Program-made: the position numbers and the translations under genes
Shown: positions 46,901-57,958 of the stretch, piece after piece
Numbering within the stretch: position 1 is the stretch's first letter
Layout: every line of letters starts with the position of its first letter
The notes under the pieces: model-generated
Databases searched by the model: none
The model's input: the letters and a program-made list of their open reading frames with translations, nothing else
What the model was told of the DNA's origin: nothing
NCBI GenBank assembly: GCA_035772405.1
Contig: JAYKKM010000337.1
Span: forward strand, 3,011,001 to 3,075,000
DNA: 64,000 bases
Direction of reading: 5' to 3'
Source of the DNA: Chrysogorgia sp. JL179-B06
Lineage: Eukaryota; Cnidaria; Anthozoa; Scleralcyonacea; Chrysogorgiidae

Positions 46901-49900
46901 ACGTAAAGGACAAGAGAAACAGAAAGAAATTATCACGAGAGGAGAGAAAATTACAGGCTTGTCTTCGACAATTTGAGAAAATGGAGAAAACTGAGAAGAA
47001 ACGTCAGCAATCCAATGGCTCAAGAACTGGCATCTTGACGCAACGGTAGGAAGTTTGACAAAATCATTTAATATAAATGTGTAGAATGTGCTCCATAGGC
47101 AACAAACAAGTTCACTTTACGTTTCACTCTCTGACGAAGGTTTCGGCAGTACACCAACCTTTTTAGATATTTGATTTGTATTTCTACACTGCCTACGCAG
47201 CACAAGACGTTTTATTAAACAAGTTCTTGCTATGGTTGAAAAGGAGGCTTATTAAGTTGAAATATACATGAAAATAGTGCTTGATTTGCGTCGAATCTTG
47301 TTTAGTGAGACTTTCAACTGATTTTATCATTATGTATTATTGCAATAGAAACTTTGGAGATGATTACAACAACTGTGATACACCGTCAAAGCCAGGAAAA
47401 GGACTTCGGTATGTACTTTCGCAGTAAAAAATGCGCAAAATGTACTTATTATTACTTGCTGCTGTAAGCAATCGAAAGCATAGCGGACATCTGACAAGAT
47501 ATATTAATTACAATTTTTCTCAAGAGAATCCATAGATTACATATATGGTAAATTCCCACAGATTTTATACTATCTGGATGCTTTCGATTACTTGGGATGT
47601 TTTCGATTGCTTACGGAGAAAAAATTCGCCTCGCTGCTACTCGATATTTATAGCTTTCTATATTCCGTTTTATTTTGTAGAAAACAAGGAATAAGCCAAA
47701 GACATCAACGTAAAATGCAGTCTATTGTGAGACGAACTCATCGTCTTCCTAGTTGTTCATCTGAACCATTATCTCCAGAAGATAACTACAGTAGTGCTGC
47801 TTCGACACCAACCACACCTTTAGTCAACGTTCTCAATGAAGAACACAATGAGGTTCATACTCATGAAGCTCATGAAGCTCATGAAGCTCATGAAGCTCAT
47901 GAAGCTCATGAAGCTCATGAAGAAATTACACCAGAGAAGTCTTTTAAATTCCCGAAATTTAAAAAGGTTCGTTTAAAATAACCTGTAGAGATGTTAAAAG
48001 CAACACTGTCTATCTTACGAGGGCGAGAAATGTCATCTTGTGCTTCTAAGTTCCCAAACGTTTTTCATTTAAATAAATTGTGGTGTTCTCCTCTGAGTAT
48101 TTCTACGCAAAATGGTTTTTTTTGGGTTTTTTTTATTAGCTATTATTTGCATGTTAGGTTACATATTGCGAACACACAATAAACAATAGGTTTAACAATG
48201 GCAGGGGATCCACAACAGCGTTAGCCAATTACTGTGGGCCCTTAGACGTATACAAAAGGTAGAACATTAACTATAGAAACGAATATATCACGCTACAATA
48301 TGAATATTACATGCACAAGAAATTGGACCAGGGAGACTACGAACAGAGTTACATTTGAGACAAATAGATTTTGAACGTACGAGGATCTTCACAATTATAA
48401 CAAGTTATCAAAGATGAAAAATAATACTTAAGCATGACTAATTAAAAAATTTGGTTAAATGGGATTACGTCGCAGTAGTACTAGTTAGTAGACCCATTTC
48501 CGTCGCCATGGTCTAAAATTGCGACACTTTTATTTCGATTTTCCGTATTTAAACAGGGCACAGAAAATTGAGCGTTTAACCAAATAAAAATTTTCACAGA
48601 AACACTTGGGGGATGATAATACACCAATTTATTTAATGTATTTTGAGATTAGAGGCACTCTGAAGATTTTGAGGGATATTTTTTATTTACAATTTGGACG
48701 ACAATAGCTGCGGTATAGGGCCCGCCATGTCTTTTCCTATTAACGGCGTTAGCCACAGCAATATAATTGACTAATTAGATGTGTGAAATTGATCATCCAG
48801 GTTGTAGTCTTGAGAAAGACTATTGTTGGTGACTGACGTTTCGACGGCCTCAGCGGCAGTCATCTTCAGAGTCAATATAAACACACTTGACTCTGAAGAT
48901 GATCGCCACTGAGTCTTGACTGAGGCCGTTGAAACGTACAACAACCTGGACGATCAACTTCACACATCTAATGATACTCCTAGGTTCAAACCATTTACTT
49001 TATTTTGACTATTTGTCGATAGCCATTCATTCCAAATTCCTGTGAATGCAACGATTTTTGTTTTTTCTCTTCTCAGGGTTCGCTAAATGATGTGACGTCG
49101 TCGTCAAATGGTGATCTTACTCGAAGCAATAATGCCTCTCCTGAGGCTGCTGTGTGTACTAGTCCGTCGAAAACATCATTTGAAGCGAGATTAGTCGATG
49201 TTGAAATGAGTGATTCATCTCTACTCAACTGCAGTGAAAGACTTTCAAATCTTGAACAGACCATCATCAACGATGGTACCATCATCAATGATGGTTCTAC
49301 ATCACCAAGAACTGACCCAAATGCTTCACCAAGTCCTTGTCATTCTACGTTAGGTTGGTTGTTTACATGTCTAGAATGAGTTTTATATGGTAGAAAGGTC
49401 ACTTCATTCCTATAGACATTCGGTGGCTTTCCAATTTCCCTGTAAAATGAAAGTTGTTTTGATGAAAAGGGTGACCCCACGAACAAACTCGCTAAAAAAA
49501 TAAGCCAGTTCGTAATGTTGACTGCACATCAAAATGGCGCGTTCTGCGTCGGGATAAACTTATTTCAATTCATAACATCGGGCTAAAACCACAATAGACA
49601 TTTGCATTTCTATTTACACTTACAAATTCATTATTCTGAATTCCCCAGCCTGATGTTATGAATTGAAATAAGTTTTATCCCGACGCAGAACGCGTCATTT
49701 TGATGCGCAAGTCGACATTACGAACTGGCTTATTGACATGGAAAGTATAATTAGGCTAAACCACTGATCTCAAAAGAAGACTGGATTGAGCAACTATTGT
49801 TTGGTAAATGAAGTCCGCCATTACTAAGGGACCAACTGAGGTTCCTATGAGGTTTTTTGTTGGATTATGTGCTCTTACCATCCACAAAATAAAATAATTT

Positions 49901-52900
49901 TACTATAAAGAGGACCAGAAGACATTACTGAGCAAAAGGATTCAACAACAGTTCGATAATCATCTTTGTTTTTCTTATCTAGCGTCTCCTACTCGGTCGG
50001 AGAGTATCGATCTTTCCGACGTTACCTATCGTCATTGTTCGGCGTCTCCGACAACCACCTCCCTTGCTTCGTATCTGCTCAGTCAAAAAGAACGAAACTC
50101 AAGTCATTTACCTACAACCTTGAAAAAGGTAATAATGACTTTAATCCCTTGGTTATACACTGCATTATCATTTGTCATTGTAATTTTTTTTTGTTTCTTT
50201 ACTGTATTTATTTTATCTGTTTTTAGCGCTGGTTGTTAAAATACTTTGGTGGTGAACGTCCAACTACAGACAGGGAGGTGCCCAATGGACTAGTTTCTAC
50301 GAACACTACGAACACTACGAACTTGATAAAACAAGATGAAATAGTCAAGACTGCTTCACCAAGAACTTTTCCGCTTCCTTACAAACGACGAAAGATGATG
50401 GAATATGTAAATAATCAAACTCTATCAACTACCAAGCCAGCTGATTCACAAACACCGAACAATGCTGCTACAGTAACTGTATCAGCGGTCGTTTCCAGTG
50501 TCTCTTCTGCGATCGTTACGCCAAATATGTCGAACTCTGTGATGTCAGTCACGACGAGTTACGTAAGAGAGAGTATGTTATTGTCTAGTTCTCAGAACTG
50601 TTCTCCAGTTTCAAGAAATAATGTTGAATATGATGAAGTGAGCTCAGGGCGGAGTAGTTTATCAAGTATTAGCTCGACTGACGACATCAAATCTGACTCT
50701 ACTTTCTCAGAAATGAGGAGAGAGGAGAGCCTGCAATCAAATGTTCCAGCAGATAGCAGTACAGGCTGTGCTGTGTCGTTCCACAGACTGTCATCGTCAA
50801 GTGTTCAAGATGACGAAGCATCTGACGAGAACTGTTTAACACAAAGTGATGAAGTGACCACTGTAAAAGATCCAGCTTCATACATTATTGGATCAAGTGG
50901 TGATGTGTCTGGACATGGGACAGTAAACGCTGGTGGGAAGAAAATAGTGAGTTGTATTTTATTCTCATCTAATTAGTATATCCCGTTAATATTTGTATTT
51001 ATAAACTACAGGAATGGTCAAAAGACCTGATTAAATGAGAGTTGATGAGAGTTGTAACTCTCACTCTAATTCCAGTCTTAATTCTCATCAACTCTCGTCT
51101 TCGTGAGCATTAGGGTCTTTAAAACAACCTCGACGACGCGGCCTTCAAAACAACGAAATCTTCGAATGAATAATTTGTAGTCCCAAGAGTATTCTCAACA
51201 CCGTCCTCGTTCTGTTTACATCGCAACTCTGAGCATTTTCACGTCTTTAGGACGACGTGAACTCGCTGAGAGATGAGAGCTGTCCCTTAATGTTGACTTC
51301 AGCTCAAACACTACAATCGTTTTAGCAGAACTAGAGCGTTGTGGGGGTCATAAAACAAACATCAAATACGGTACTTGGCAGTCAATTTACCATGGCTTCT
51401 TTCAAATGCTTAAATTTACATTGCTTGTTAACGTTTTGAAGGCCGCCGTCGTCGAGCTTGCCGCATCGTAGATCGTAAGGTCTTGAGATAACTCTCATAC
51501 AAGCTCTTGTCTACCAACGATAGCATCCTTGTTTGATACGAGCTTAAAAATATCTAGAGGTGGATTATTGAGAAGTTTCCTATCCTTATATTTCCTAGGT
51601 ATCGTTATCGGAATATCTCAACCGCAAAAGAACATCGTCTGTTAAAAAAAAGTCGTGTCCAGGTCGCTCTTCTTCTGTGTCGTCACCAAGCCAGTCACGT
51701 GTCGTGGATAACGCTATTGGTTTATCATCGAGCTCAGATCCACTGAACGATCGGTTACCTTCCACTAGTTGTAGTGATCCAGTGATAGTCAACGATCGGT
51801 TACCATCAACTGGTCGTAACAATCCAGTGGTAATCAACCATCGGTTACCTTCCACTAGTGGCAGTGATCCAGTGATAGTCAACGATCGGTTACCATCAAC
51901 TGGTCGTAACAATCCAGTGGTAATCAACCATCGGTTACCTTCCACTAGTGGCAGTGATCCAGTGATAGTCAACGATCGGTTACCATCAACTAGTGGTAGC
52001 AATCAAGTGGTAGTCAACCATCGGTTAAGTGGTACTAATCCAATGGTAGTCAACGATCGGTTACCTTCAACTAGTGGTAACAATCCAGTGGTAGTCAACC
52101 ATCGGTTACCTTCGAGTAGTGGTAACAATCCAGTGATAATCAACGATCGGTTACCATCAACTAGTGGTAGTAATCCAATGGTGGTCAACCATCGGTTACC
52201 TTCAACTAGTAGTAACAATCCAGTGGTAATCAACGATCGATTACCTTCAACTAGTGGTAGTAATCCAGTGATAGTCAACGATCGGTTACCTTCAACCAGT
52301 AGTAACAATCCAGTGGTAATCAACGATCGATTACCTTCAACTAGTGGTAGTAATCCAGTGGTAGTCAACGATAGGTTACCTTCAACTAGTGGTAGCAATC
52401 CAATGCTAGTCAACCATCGGTTACCTTCGAGTAGTGGTAGCAATCCAATGCTAGTCAACCATCGGTTACCTTCGAGTAGTGGTAGCAATCCAATGCTAGT
52501 CAACCATCGGTTACCTTCGAGTAGTGGTAGCAATCCAATGCTAGTCAACCATCGGTTACCTTCGAGTAGTGGTAGCAATCCAATGCTAGTCAACCATCGG
52601 TTACCTTCTAGTAGTGGTACTAGTAGTGGTAGCAATCCAATGCTAGTCAACCATCGGTTACCTTCTAGTAGTGGTAGCAATCCAATGCTAGTCAACCATC
52701 GGTTACCTTCGAACAGTGGTAGCAATCCAATGCTAGTCAACCATCGGGTACCTTCGAGTAGTGGTAGCAATCCAATGCTAGTCAACCATCGGTTACCTTC
52801 GAGTAGTGGTAGTAATCCAATGGTAGTCAACCATCGGGTACCTTCAACTGGTGGTACCGTGATAATGAACTATCGATCGCCTTCAACTAGTGGTAGTACG

Positions 52901-54887
52901 TTTTCAACAACATTGTCTTCATCTGTTACGAGTAGCACTGGGGGAGCTCTTATTGAACCTGTGAGCCCTGATGATGGCTATAGTGCGGAGGATGATAGAG
53001 CTGTTTTACACACTACTCGACTGCAAGGTATGTTTTTTAAACAGAAGTTCAGGCCAGGCTTTCAAACGTAATAATAAACATAATACTCCAAAAGGATGGT
53101 GTACTGCTGAAATAGAGTACAAGAGGCCCTGAGTTGTGGATTTGTATTTCTACATTGCCTACGTAGCACTTTTATAATAACACACAACACATAAGGAATA
53201 TTTTGAGATAATATTACTCTAAAAAATATCGCGCAACTGGTCCCGATTTGGTCTTAAAATGTATAACACTCGAAATTTTCCTTCACCATAAATCCTTAGA
53301 ACATATAGTTTAATCGAGTAAAATGCCAAATATTACTTGTAGTATACCCAATTCTTCTTCCGGCATTACCACCACTATATATACAGAACTCGTGACCGGC
53401 AACGGCCTCCGTAGCTCAGTGCGGGTTCAATTCCAGCCGGAAGGCCTTGAAGTTGCATTTTTCGCAACTGGTCCCGTTTTGGTCTTAAAATGTATATACA
53501 GGTATTCCAACACTCGAAATTTTCCTTCACCATAAAGCCCTTGAACAAATAACCTTCGCTCTGCCATCGAAGTAACTTAATCAACTCCATTCTTTCTTTT
53601 TCAATAAAGATTTAAGAATCACGCCTGTCGTTACAGAAGCTAAACCGTCTGTCGTCGTCCCAGACTCCTACTTCAATTCATCCTTATCACGTCCACTACG
53701 TGTGGTTACTGAACCAGGTAGGTAAACCATAACTTATTCCTGTGAGCCCGGTGTGTGTACTTGTTCTATCCTGACAACATTGTTCACAGTTGGCAGCACA
53801 ACATTGTTCACAGTTGGCAGTACAACATTGTTCACAGTTGACAACACAACATTGTTCATAGTTGGCAGCACAACATTGTTCACAGTTGGCAGCACAACAT
53901 TGTTCACAGTTGGCAGCACAACATTGTTCACAGTTGACAACACAACATTGTTCACAGTAGGCAGCACAACATTGTTCATAGTAGGCAGCACAACATTGTT
54001 CACAGTTGGCAGCACAACATTGTTCACAGTTGGCAGCACAACATTGTTCACAGTTGGCAGTACAACATTGTTCACAGTTGACAACACAACATTGTTCACA
54101 GTTGGCAGCACAACATTGTTCATAGTTAGCAGCACAACATTGTTCACAGTTGACAGCACAACATTGTTCACAGTTGACAGCACAACATTGTTCACAGTTG
54201 ACAGTACAACATTGTTCACAGTTGGCAGCACAACATTGTTCACAGTTGGCAGCACAACATTGTTCATAGTTGGCAGCACAACATTGTTCACAGTTGGCAG
54301 CACAACATTGTTCACAGTTGGCAGCACAACATTGTTCACAGTTGGCAGCACAACATTGTTCGTTTTTATACGTGTCTGCTCATGTGATGTTATTTGTGCT
54401 AATGTTCTAGGTAGTAGTAGTGATGCAATGGATATAGATGAAGATGAAGCTCCATCGTCTAGTACAATACTCGTCAATACACCAGTCATGGGTTGTACAG
54501 GAATGAGCACGTTAACCAGACCGTATTCCCCGCTACATCAAATGAAAATGAACAATGTATTATCATCTGCAGCACAGACATCCATGGTACGTCAAGTGTG
54601 CTTGAATTCTTAGGAATTACAGTACAGTACTGTACTGTACTGTACTGTACTGTACTGTACTGTACTGTACTGTACTACATTATATACTTTAACTTGTATT
54701 CCGACTCCCATCTCATTCTTAACCAATTTCTGTTTCTTCACAGATGAACGACTCTCTTCTTTCACCAGAGTCTCTACGACGACGACAAGGTTTAGTAGTG
54801 CCAAGCTCCCGAATACCAAATCATTCGCTGCCTCGTCACCAGGACTTCAACTCATCATCTAGTACTCGATCCGCTTCCTTCCATTGA
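40922..54887 (+). CDS. KMT2E: KMT2E/SETD5-type chromatin regulator (PHD + SET), complete
   Basis: Twenty-two coding exons keep frame for 1617 residues: 40901-40938 (ATG at 40922), 41631-41739, 42033-42187, 42780-42919, 43154-43338, 43433-43472, 43899-43941, 44466-44547, 44642-44716, 45449-45555, 45697-45814, 46196-46453, 46867-47045, 47349-47408, 47681-47966, 49077-49353, 49983-50128, 50227-50946, 51599-53027, 53610-53717, 54411-54586 and 54744-54887. The N-terminus MAAGSDP matches human KMT2E. PHD finger (about 75-125): [33 protein letters not shown] domain (about 283-405): [25 protein letters not shown], with Thr replacing the Asn of the usual NH motif, in line with weak or absent catalysis in this family. 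Its PHD is known to read H3K4me3. Later blocks RWLLKYF and [11 protein letters not shown] echo vertebrate KMT2E. Exon 20 is a 45-bp tandem repeat. Confidence 0.95.
41021..41440. mobile_element. GAAACG foldback family copy with central insert
   Basis: Both arms of the 16134-16352 family (TGTGTGAAGTTGATCGTCCA ... complement) surround about 200 bp with its own inverted words (TGGTTCATTACATCA / TGATGTAATGAACCA). Cores have decayed: GAAAC is now GAAAT or GAAACA. It lies in KMT2E intron 2. Confidence 0.8.
42415..42560 (-). mobile_element. Hammerhead-like element family 3, intact copy
   Basis: Minus-strand element with AAACATG on both flanks (about 42428-42434 and 42550-42556) as a possible short target-site duplication. 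The body matches 47114-47216 in reverse (GCTGCGTAGGTAGTGTAGAA, AAAAAGGTTGGTGTACTGCT). Confidence 0.75.
42519..42543 (-). ncRNA. Hammerhead-ribozyme-like core, family 3
   Basis: Minus strand: CTGATGA, A, stem II GGGC-CTTT-GCTC, GAAAC. Constant boxes are perfect. Confidence 0.5.
42634..42770. repeat. Local repeat R1, copy 1 (KMT2E introns)
   Basis: Words AAAAGACATCAAGATGAAAC and AAATATATAAAAAGACCA recur at 46586-46697 and, in direct tandem, at 46708-46836. I see it only within KMT2E introns here. Confidence 0.75.
42945..43055 (+). repeat. G-rich GGTGGGTAGG minisatellite
   Basis: Irregular GGTGGGTGG / GGTAGGTAGG tract on the sense strand of KMT2E intron 5, with several GGG runs close together. 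Confidence 0.85.
43535..43815. mobile_element. Inverted-repeat element (AATATTTGGGTCTTCCTGAG family), copy 2
   Basis: Matches 39755-40070 in both arms with a shorter centre. KMT2E intron 7. Confidence 0.8.
44735..45215. mobile_element. Long-TIR foldback element, family F2, copy 1
   Basis: Arms from AAGGACATTGGCAACAAAAA to its complement at about 45190-45210, each about 170 bp, with the inner word CTACCCTGCACCTGACGTCA and its complement. The second copy is at 62675-63262. KMT2E intron 9. Confidence 0.9.
45370..45448 (+). repeat. 23-bp tandem repeat ending at a splice acceptor
   Basis: Three copies of a unit near TTGAACCAATAATTGTCTTC. The last unit supplies the pyrimidine stretch and AAAG acceptor of KMT2E exon 45449-45555. 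Confidence 0.9.
46586..46836. repeat. Local repeat R1, tandem copies 2 and 3
   Basis: Two direct copies (46586-46697 and 46708-46836) of the block seen at 42634-42770, ending 30 bp before KMT2E exon 46867-47045. Confidence 0.85.
47114..47216 (+). mobile_element. 103-bp family-3 element with 10-bp target-site duplication
   Basis: Flanked by AAACAAGTTC at 47104-47113 and 47217-47226. It begins ACTTTACGTTTCACTCTCTG and ends ACTGCCTACGCAGCACAAGA plus CGTTTTATT. The hammerhead-like core has an internal deletion: CTGACGAAGG runs straight into TTTCGGCAG. Confidence 0.85.
48180..48740. other. Non-coding spacer in KMT2E intron 16
   Basis: Contains AACAATGGCAGGGGATCCAC and GGCGTTAGCC-type words that look repeat-derived. 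No ORF, exon or known family recognised. Confidence 0.3.
48778..48990. mobile_element. GAAACG foldback family copy with one intact core
   Basis: The minus arm (48838-48869) keeps CTGAAGA, stem II GACTGCC/GGCCGTC with one mismatch, and GAAAC. The plus arm is rearranged (CTGAAGATGATCGCCACTGA ...). KMT2E intron 16. Confidence 0.75.
49499..49735. mobile_element. Foldback MITE, copy 2
   Basis: Same family as 479-840: AATAAGCCAGTTCGTAATGT on the left and its complement ATTACGAACTGGCTTATT on the right. KMT2E intron 17. A second short repeat (49755-49935, with GTCCGCCATTACTAAGGGAC) follows and recurs at 58880-59130. Confidence 0.88.
51730..52900 (+). repeat. Coding 45-bp minisatellite in KMT2E exon 20
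   Basis: About 26 units of 15 residues near [15 protein letters not shown], with early units richer in [15 protein letters not shown]. Units are all multiples of 3, apart from length variants that also keep frame. The minus strand is open across most of the array too. Confidence 0.97.
53215..53545 (+). mobile_element. tRNA-derived SINE family S2, copies 2 and 3
   Basis: Body-only copy (about 53215-53340, with ACTGGTCCCGATTTGGTC) followed by a copy with a deleted tRNA head (CGGCCTCCGTAGCTCAGTGC joined to GGGTTCAATTCCAGCCGG). A family-3 relic precedes it at 53085-53175. KMT2E intron 20. Confidence 0.75.
53774..54362 (+). repeat. 24-bp minisatellite in KMT2E intron 21
   Basis: About 24-25 copies of a unit near ACATTGTTCACAGTTGGCAG (plus 4 bases). 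It is open in the frame of the following exon 22 and would encode an FTVGSTTL repeat if retained. The intron start has an in-frame stop (GTAGGTAAA region), so simple retention from exon 21 terminates. Confidence 0.97.
54616..54675 (+). repeat. (TACTG)n pentanucleotide run
   Basis: About 12 copies of GTACT in KMT2E intron 22. Confidence 0.95.
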
Positions 54888-55960
54888 CTCGCTCTGATCA
54901 CTTCTCATTCTCACGCATTCATCATGGTTTCTCCTTAAATATCCTTAATTTGAGTTGTTCCTTGTTTCACGGTTGGTCGCTGGATGATCACCCTGCCTAC
55001 ACGTTTGTGACATCACGCGTGTATATTCTTACCCGCGTGGTCTCCTCGCGTGACTGGGATGGTTATTTCGGATGAACCAAGACTAAGTTTTTAAAACAAG
55101 CGTTCTGTTCACACGGTACTTGATATTGTGTTGTTGAATCTTTTCAAACGGTGATGATAATCGGATTATCCAGCAAACACTGTTGTTCCTCCATAATTTG
55201 CGTGTATGTACAGAAAAAATATAGACAAACCCTGTTGTTAAGGGCGGTGTTTTCTTCGTCTTCCTTTTGACGGAGAAACACCTGTACAAAAGTGTAAAGT
55301 TTAATTTGGTAAAATACCTTTAAATTTACAACGGAGTTAATATGGCGTCTTCTTAAACAGTTTCGCGTTTCACTCCGTCGTTCTGCTTCGCGGTTTTTTA
55401 TCTTTGATTTTTGTCTACTGAGCGACCACCTACCCATACTATCAAGTTTTGTGATTGGTTGATTAAAACAATAAAACAATAGAATCAACCACAAAGAAAC
55501 CAATGTCCTAACCCTAACCACTTTGTTCCATATAGCCAATCACAAAACCTGTTCATTTTAGGTACGTATTTTCCGTTTGTAGGTCTTGTGACATACCGAA
55601 GGTGTTACGGAAGGTAACGAAAGTTAGCCAAAAGGTCGCCATCTTGTTTTATTTAGCGGTCGGAGATTGGAACCCTGATCCAAACTTAAACCTAACCATA
55701 GCTAACCATAACCTAACGAAAAATAAAGACCAGACAAGAACAGAACAGAAAGGTCCTATCAGGTTCTATTAACATGTGGGGTAACACGTACGAACTTATC
55801 AACGGAACCATTGTGTTTACGCTGATCAACACTTTGGTCGGGCACCATTTTAAGTGAAGATCACGCATAAATATCAAATTTTGAGATTGGAATAAGCGCA
55901 ACAAATTTAAATGAATTAATACAGTTTTTGACATATGTAAGCATTGCATACTTATGTTAC
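54888..55960. other. KMT2E 3' flank without a recognised gene
   Basis: An open minus frame at 55144-55539 lacks recognisable domains. I see no splice-linked exons here. Confidence 0.5.
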
Positions 55961-55969
55961 GCCTTCATC

Positions 55970-56098
55970 CTGTTTTCGTGGCAATACCTGTTGTCGTTGG
56001 TAATACCAGTTTTCGTGGTAATACTTGTTTTTGTGGTAATACCTGTTTTCCTGGTTAATACTTGTTTTCGTGGTTAATACCTGTTTTCGTGGTAATGT
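55970..56098 (+). repeat. Minisatellite, about 17-18 bp unit
   Basis: About seven copies near CCTGTTTTCGTGGTAATA. It lies between KMT2E and the H1 gene. Confidence 0.93.
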
Positions 56099-56640
56099 GG
56101 CTTTAGTTCAGATACATTCGAAAGATATGGCGTTGTCGATGAGTTTAAAAACACGAGTTCGATAAATGATTCTCCGCGTTGCATTCTCGGCACTTTTTTG
56201 CCTTTAGTTTGGTGGCGTTATTATTTTAACGCAAACTGTACTTTTGCTGCGATTATCGGCGAAATAATGATTTTCCTGACCACTGAATAATTTTCTAAAA
56301 TTCCTTGAGAAGCGAGGTGATTTGTCAGTGCGAAAATAGAATTTCAATTTTAAAAATCTGCGGAGCATCAAAATCCTATAGTATCCGAAAGAATATATTC
56401 ACTTGGAATGATTTAGAGCAATATATGGAGGAAAAATATAACGGCTTTGATATGATTTTCCGTATCCTCATTGTTGCTTCGTTCACACCCCTTTGCAGAA
56501 ATGTGGGTATGAGCCTGGGAACGAGATTGATTACGTTCCTAGAATTATGACGTCACTGATTGCAGATTAGCGTCTAGACGTGCGCAGTTTTTGTTGTCCA
56601 CGCAAACTATACCTGAGGTTTACCATTGAACTGTTTTCAA

Positions 56641-57177
56641 ATGGCGCAGGCAAAGAATCGAAAGTCCGTCGACACGACCATGATCAAAGAAGCTGTAGTT
56701 GCTCTTTCTGAGCGAAATGGTTCATCCGTGAAATCTATCTTTAACTACTTGGTGAAGACCAAGAAAGTACGCCCTTCAGCTCGAGCGCAAGTTAGCTTGT
56801 CCATCGGCAGGGCACTGAAAACTGGTGTTCTAGTAAAGAAACAACCAAACACTTTCGTGGTTCCTGCAGGAAAGCTAACGTCAAGTAAGAAGGTGACTAA
56901 GAGCCACAAACGAAAGAACAGACGTGTAAAAAGAAAGTCTGTGAAGAAAGTTGCCAAACGTCGTCGTCGCAGCGCGGGAAGAAAACGCAAGGTTTTAAAA
57001 AATAGAGCGCCATCGAAAAAGCGCAGTCGTGTTGTGCGCAGAAAGTCACAAAAGAAAAGAAGAGTTGCACAAAAAAACAGAGTACAGACCATTAATTCAA
57101 GTGAACCAATCAGACGACGCAACACAGGGCGAGCAGCACAGAGAAGAGCTGCGCACGGCAAAAGATATAACGCATGA
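56641..57177 (+). CDS. H1: Linker histone H1, Arg/Lys-rich (protamine-like) tail
   Basis: 178 residues, intronless. The winged-helix domain (about 8-78) shows MIKEAVVALSERNGSSVKSI, FNYLVKTKKV and SIGRALKTGVLVKKQPN, but is compact. The tail (about 85-178) is very basic, with far more Arg than usual for H1 (KRRRRSAGRKRKVLK, RRKSQKKRRVAQ) and lacks the AKKP repeats of somatic H1. It binds linker DNA. The Arg content recalls protamine-like (PL-I) or sperm H1 proteins; that is inference. No histone stem-loop follows; ATTAAATAAAG at about 57342-57352 is a likely poly(A) signal, pointing to replication-independent expression. The ATG at 56641 is preferred over a frame-open TTG upstream. Confidence 0.9.
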   Translation: MAQAKNRKSVDTTMIKEAVVALSERNGSSVKSIFNYLVKTKKVRPSARAQVSLSIGRALKTGVLVKKQPNTFVVPAGKLTSSKKVTKSHKRKNRRVKRKSVKKVAKRRRRSAGRKRKVLKNRAPSKKRSRVVRRKSQKKRRVAQKNRVQTINSSEPIRRRNTGRAAQRRAAHGKRYNA

Positions 57178-57958
57178 ACTTACTGATTTTAAAACTTTTA
57201 CGAACATTTATTTCAACATCCGTACTGGGAATTGCTAATCTGTAACTAATCTCTAGAACTGTTCGACATGCTGCAGTATTTTTTTCAAATATTCTGGGTT
57301 TATTTTTGTATTTTTTTTCGGTGATAAAAGTCTTGGTGATTATTAAATAAAGGCGATGTATTCAATTTAAATAAAAAAAAATGAACAAATGGCTATGAAA
57401 GGATAAACTGCGAAAGATTAATACTTTAAGATCAATACCGTTGTTGCAACGCAATTATAGCTGAAAAATATTTAGTTTATTCAGATTTATCACACTGAAC
57501 AGGCTAGAAGCACAATTGATAGGGGTTCCCAGGACCTACGATTTAAGGTCGTTATCCGAGAAGACCCGAAAGTCTTACCATTTGCTGATATTATTGCAAA
57601 GGCAGCATTTTCTCAATTATTTTTAAGACCCTGATATTGAAGGTTGCGCAACTGTTGGCATTGGAAACTAGCAGTGTTTAATACAGGAAGCAATTATTCT
57701 TGCAACTGCGCCTTAAATCTTGCCTCCCCCCGTTTTTGATACGTGAAAAACTTGTAATCTCTTGTCTATAAAACGCTTATCTCAAATGAAAGATCTTCAG
57801 TGTCCAAATTGATGAAAACTGTTACCTAGGTAACGTAATTGACGTGGCACATTAGCACAAAGCCTTAGTGATTATGCTTAGTTTGTCATAACGTCAAGAA
57901 AGATTTTCATTCACGTTGCTCGAGTCGTTTACACAGACTGACTTTTCGTAATTCAACA
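57178..57958. mobile_element. H1 3' flank with minus-strand S3 SINE (57505-57640)
   Basis: After the H1 poly(A) signal, 57505-57640 holds the S3 body in reverse (CCGAGAAGACCCGAAAGTCT). 57640-57958 is the promoter side of the next gene, with no clear motif. Confidence 0.75.

Noticed and set aside
52003..52830. Minus-strand open frames across the KMT2E repeat exon (also 51595-52002)
   Set aside because: The sense strand is clearly coding and spliced; antisense openness follows from unit length and composition.
53734..54510. Minus-strand open frame (NNVVLPTV repeat)
   Set aside because: The antisense of an intronic minisatellite whose unit length is divisible by 3.
55144..55539. A 131-codon minus-strand open frame
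   Set aside because: No recognisable domain, and it lies in the KMT2E 3' flank in ordinary AT-rich sequence.
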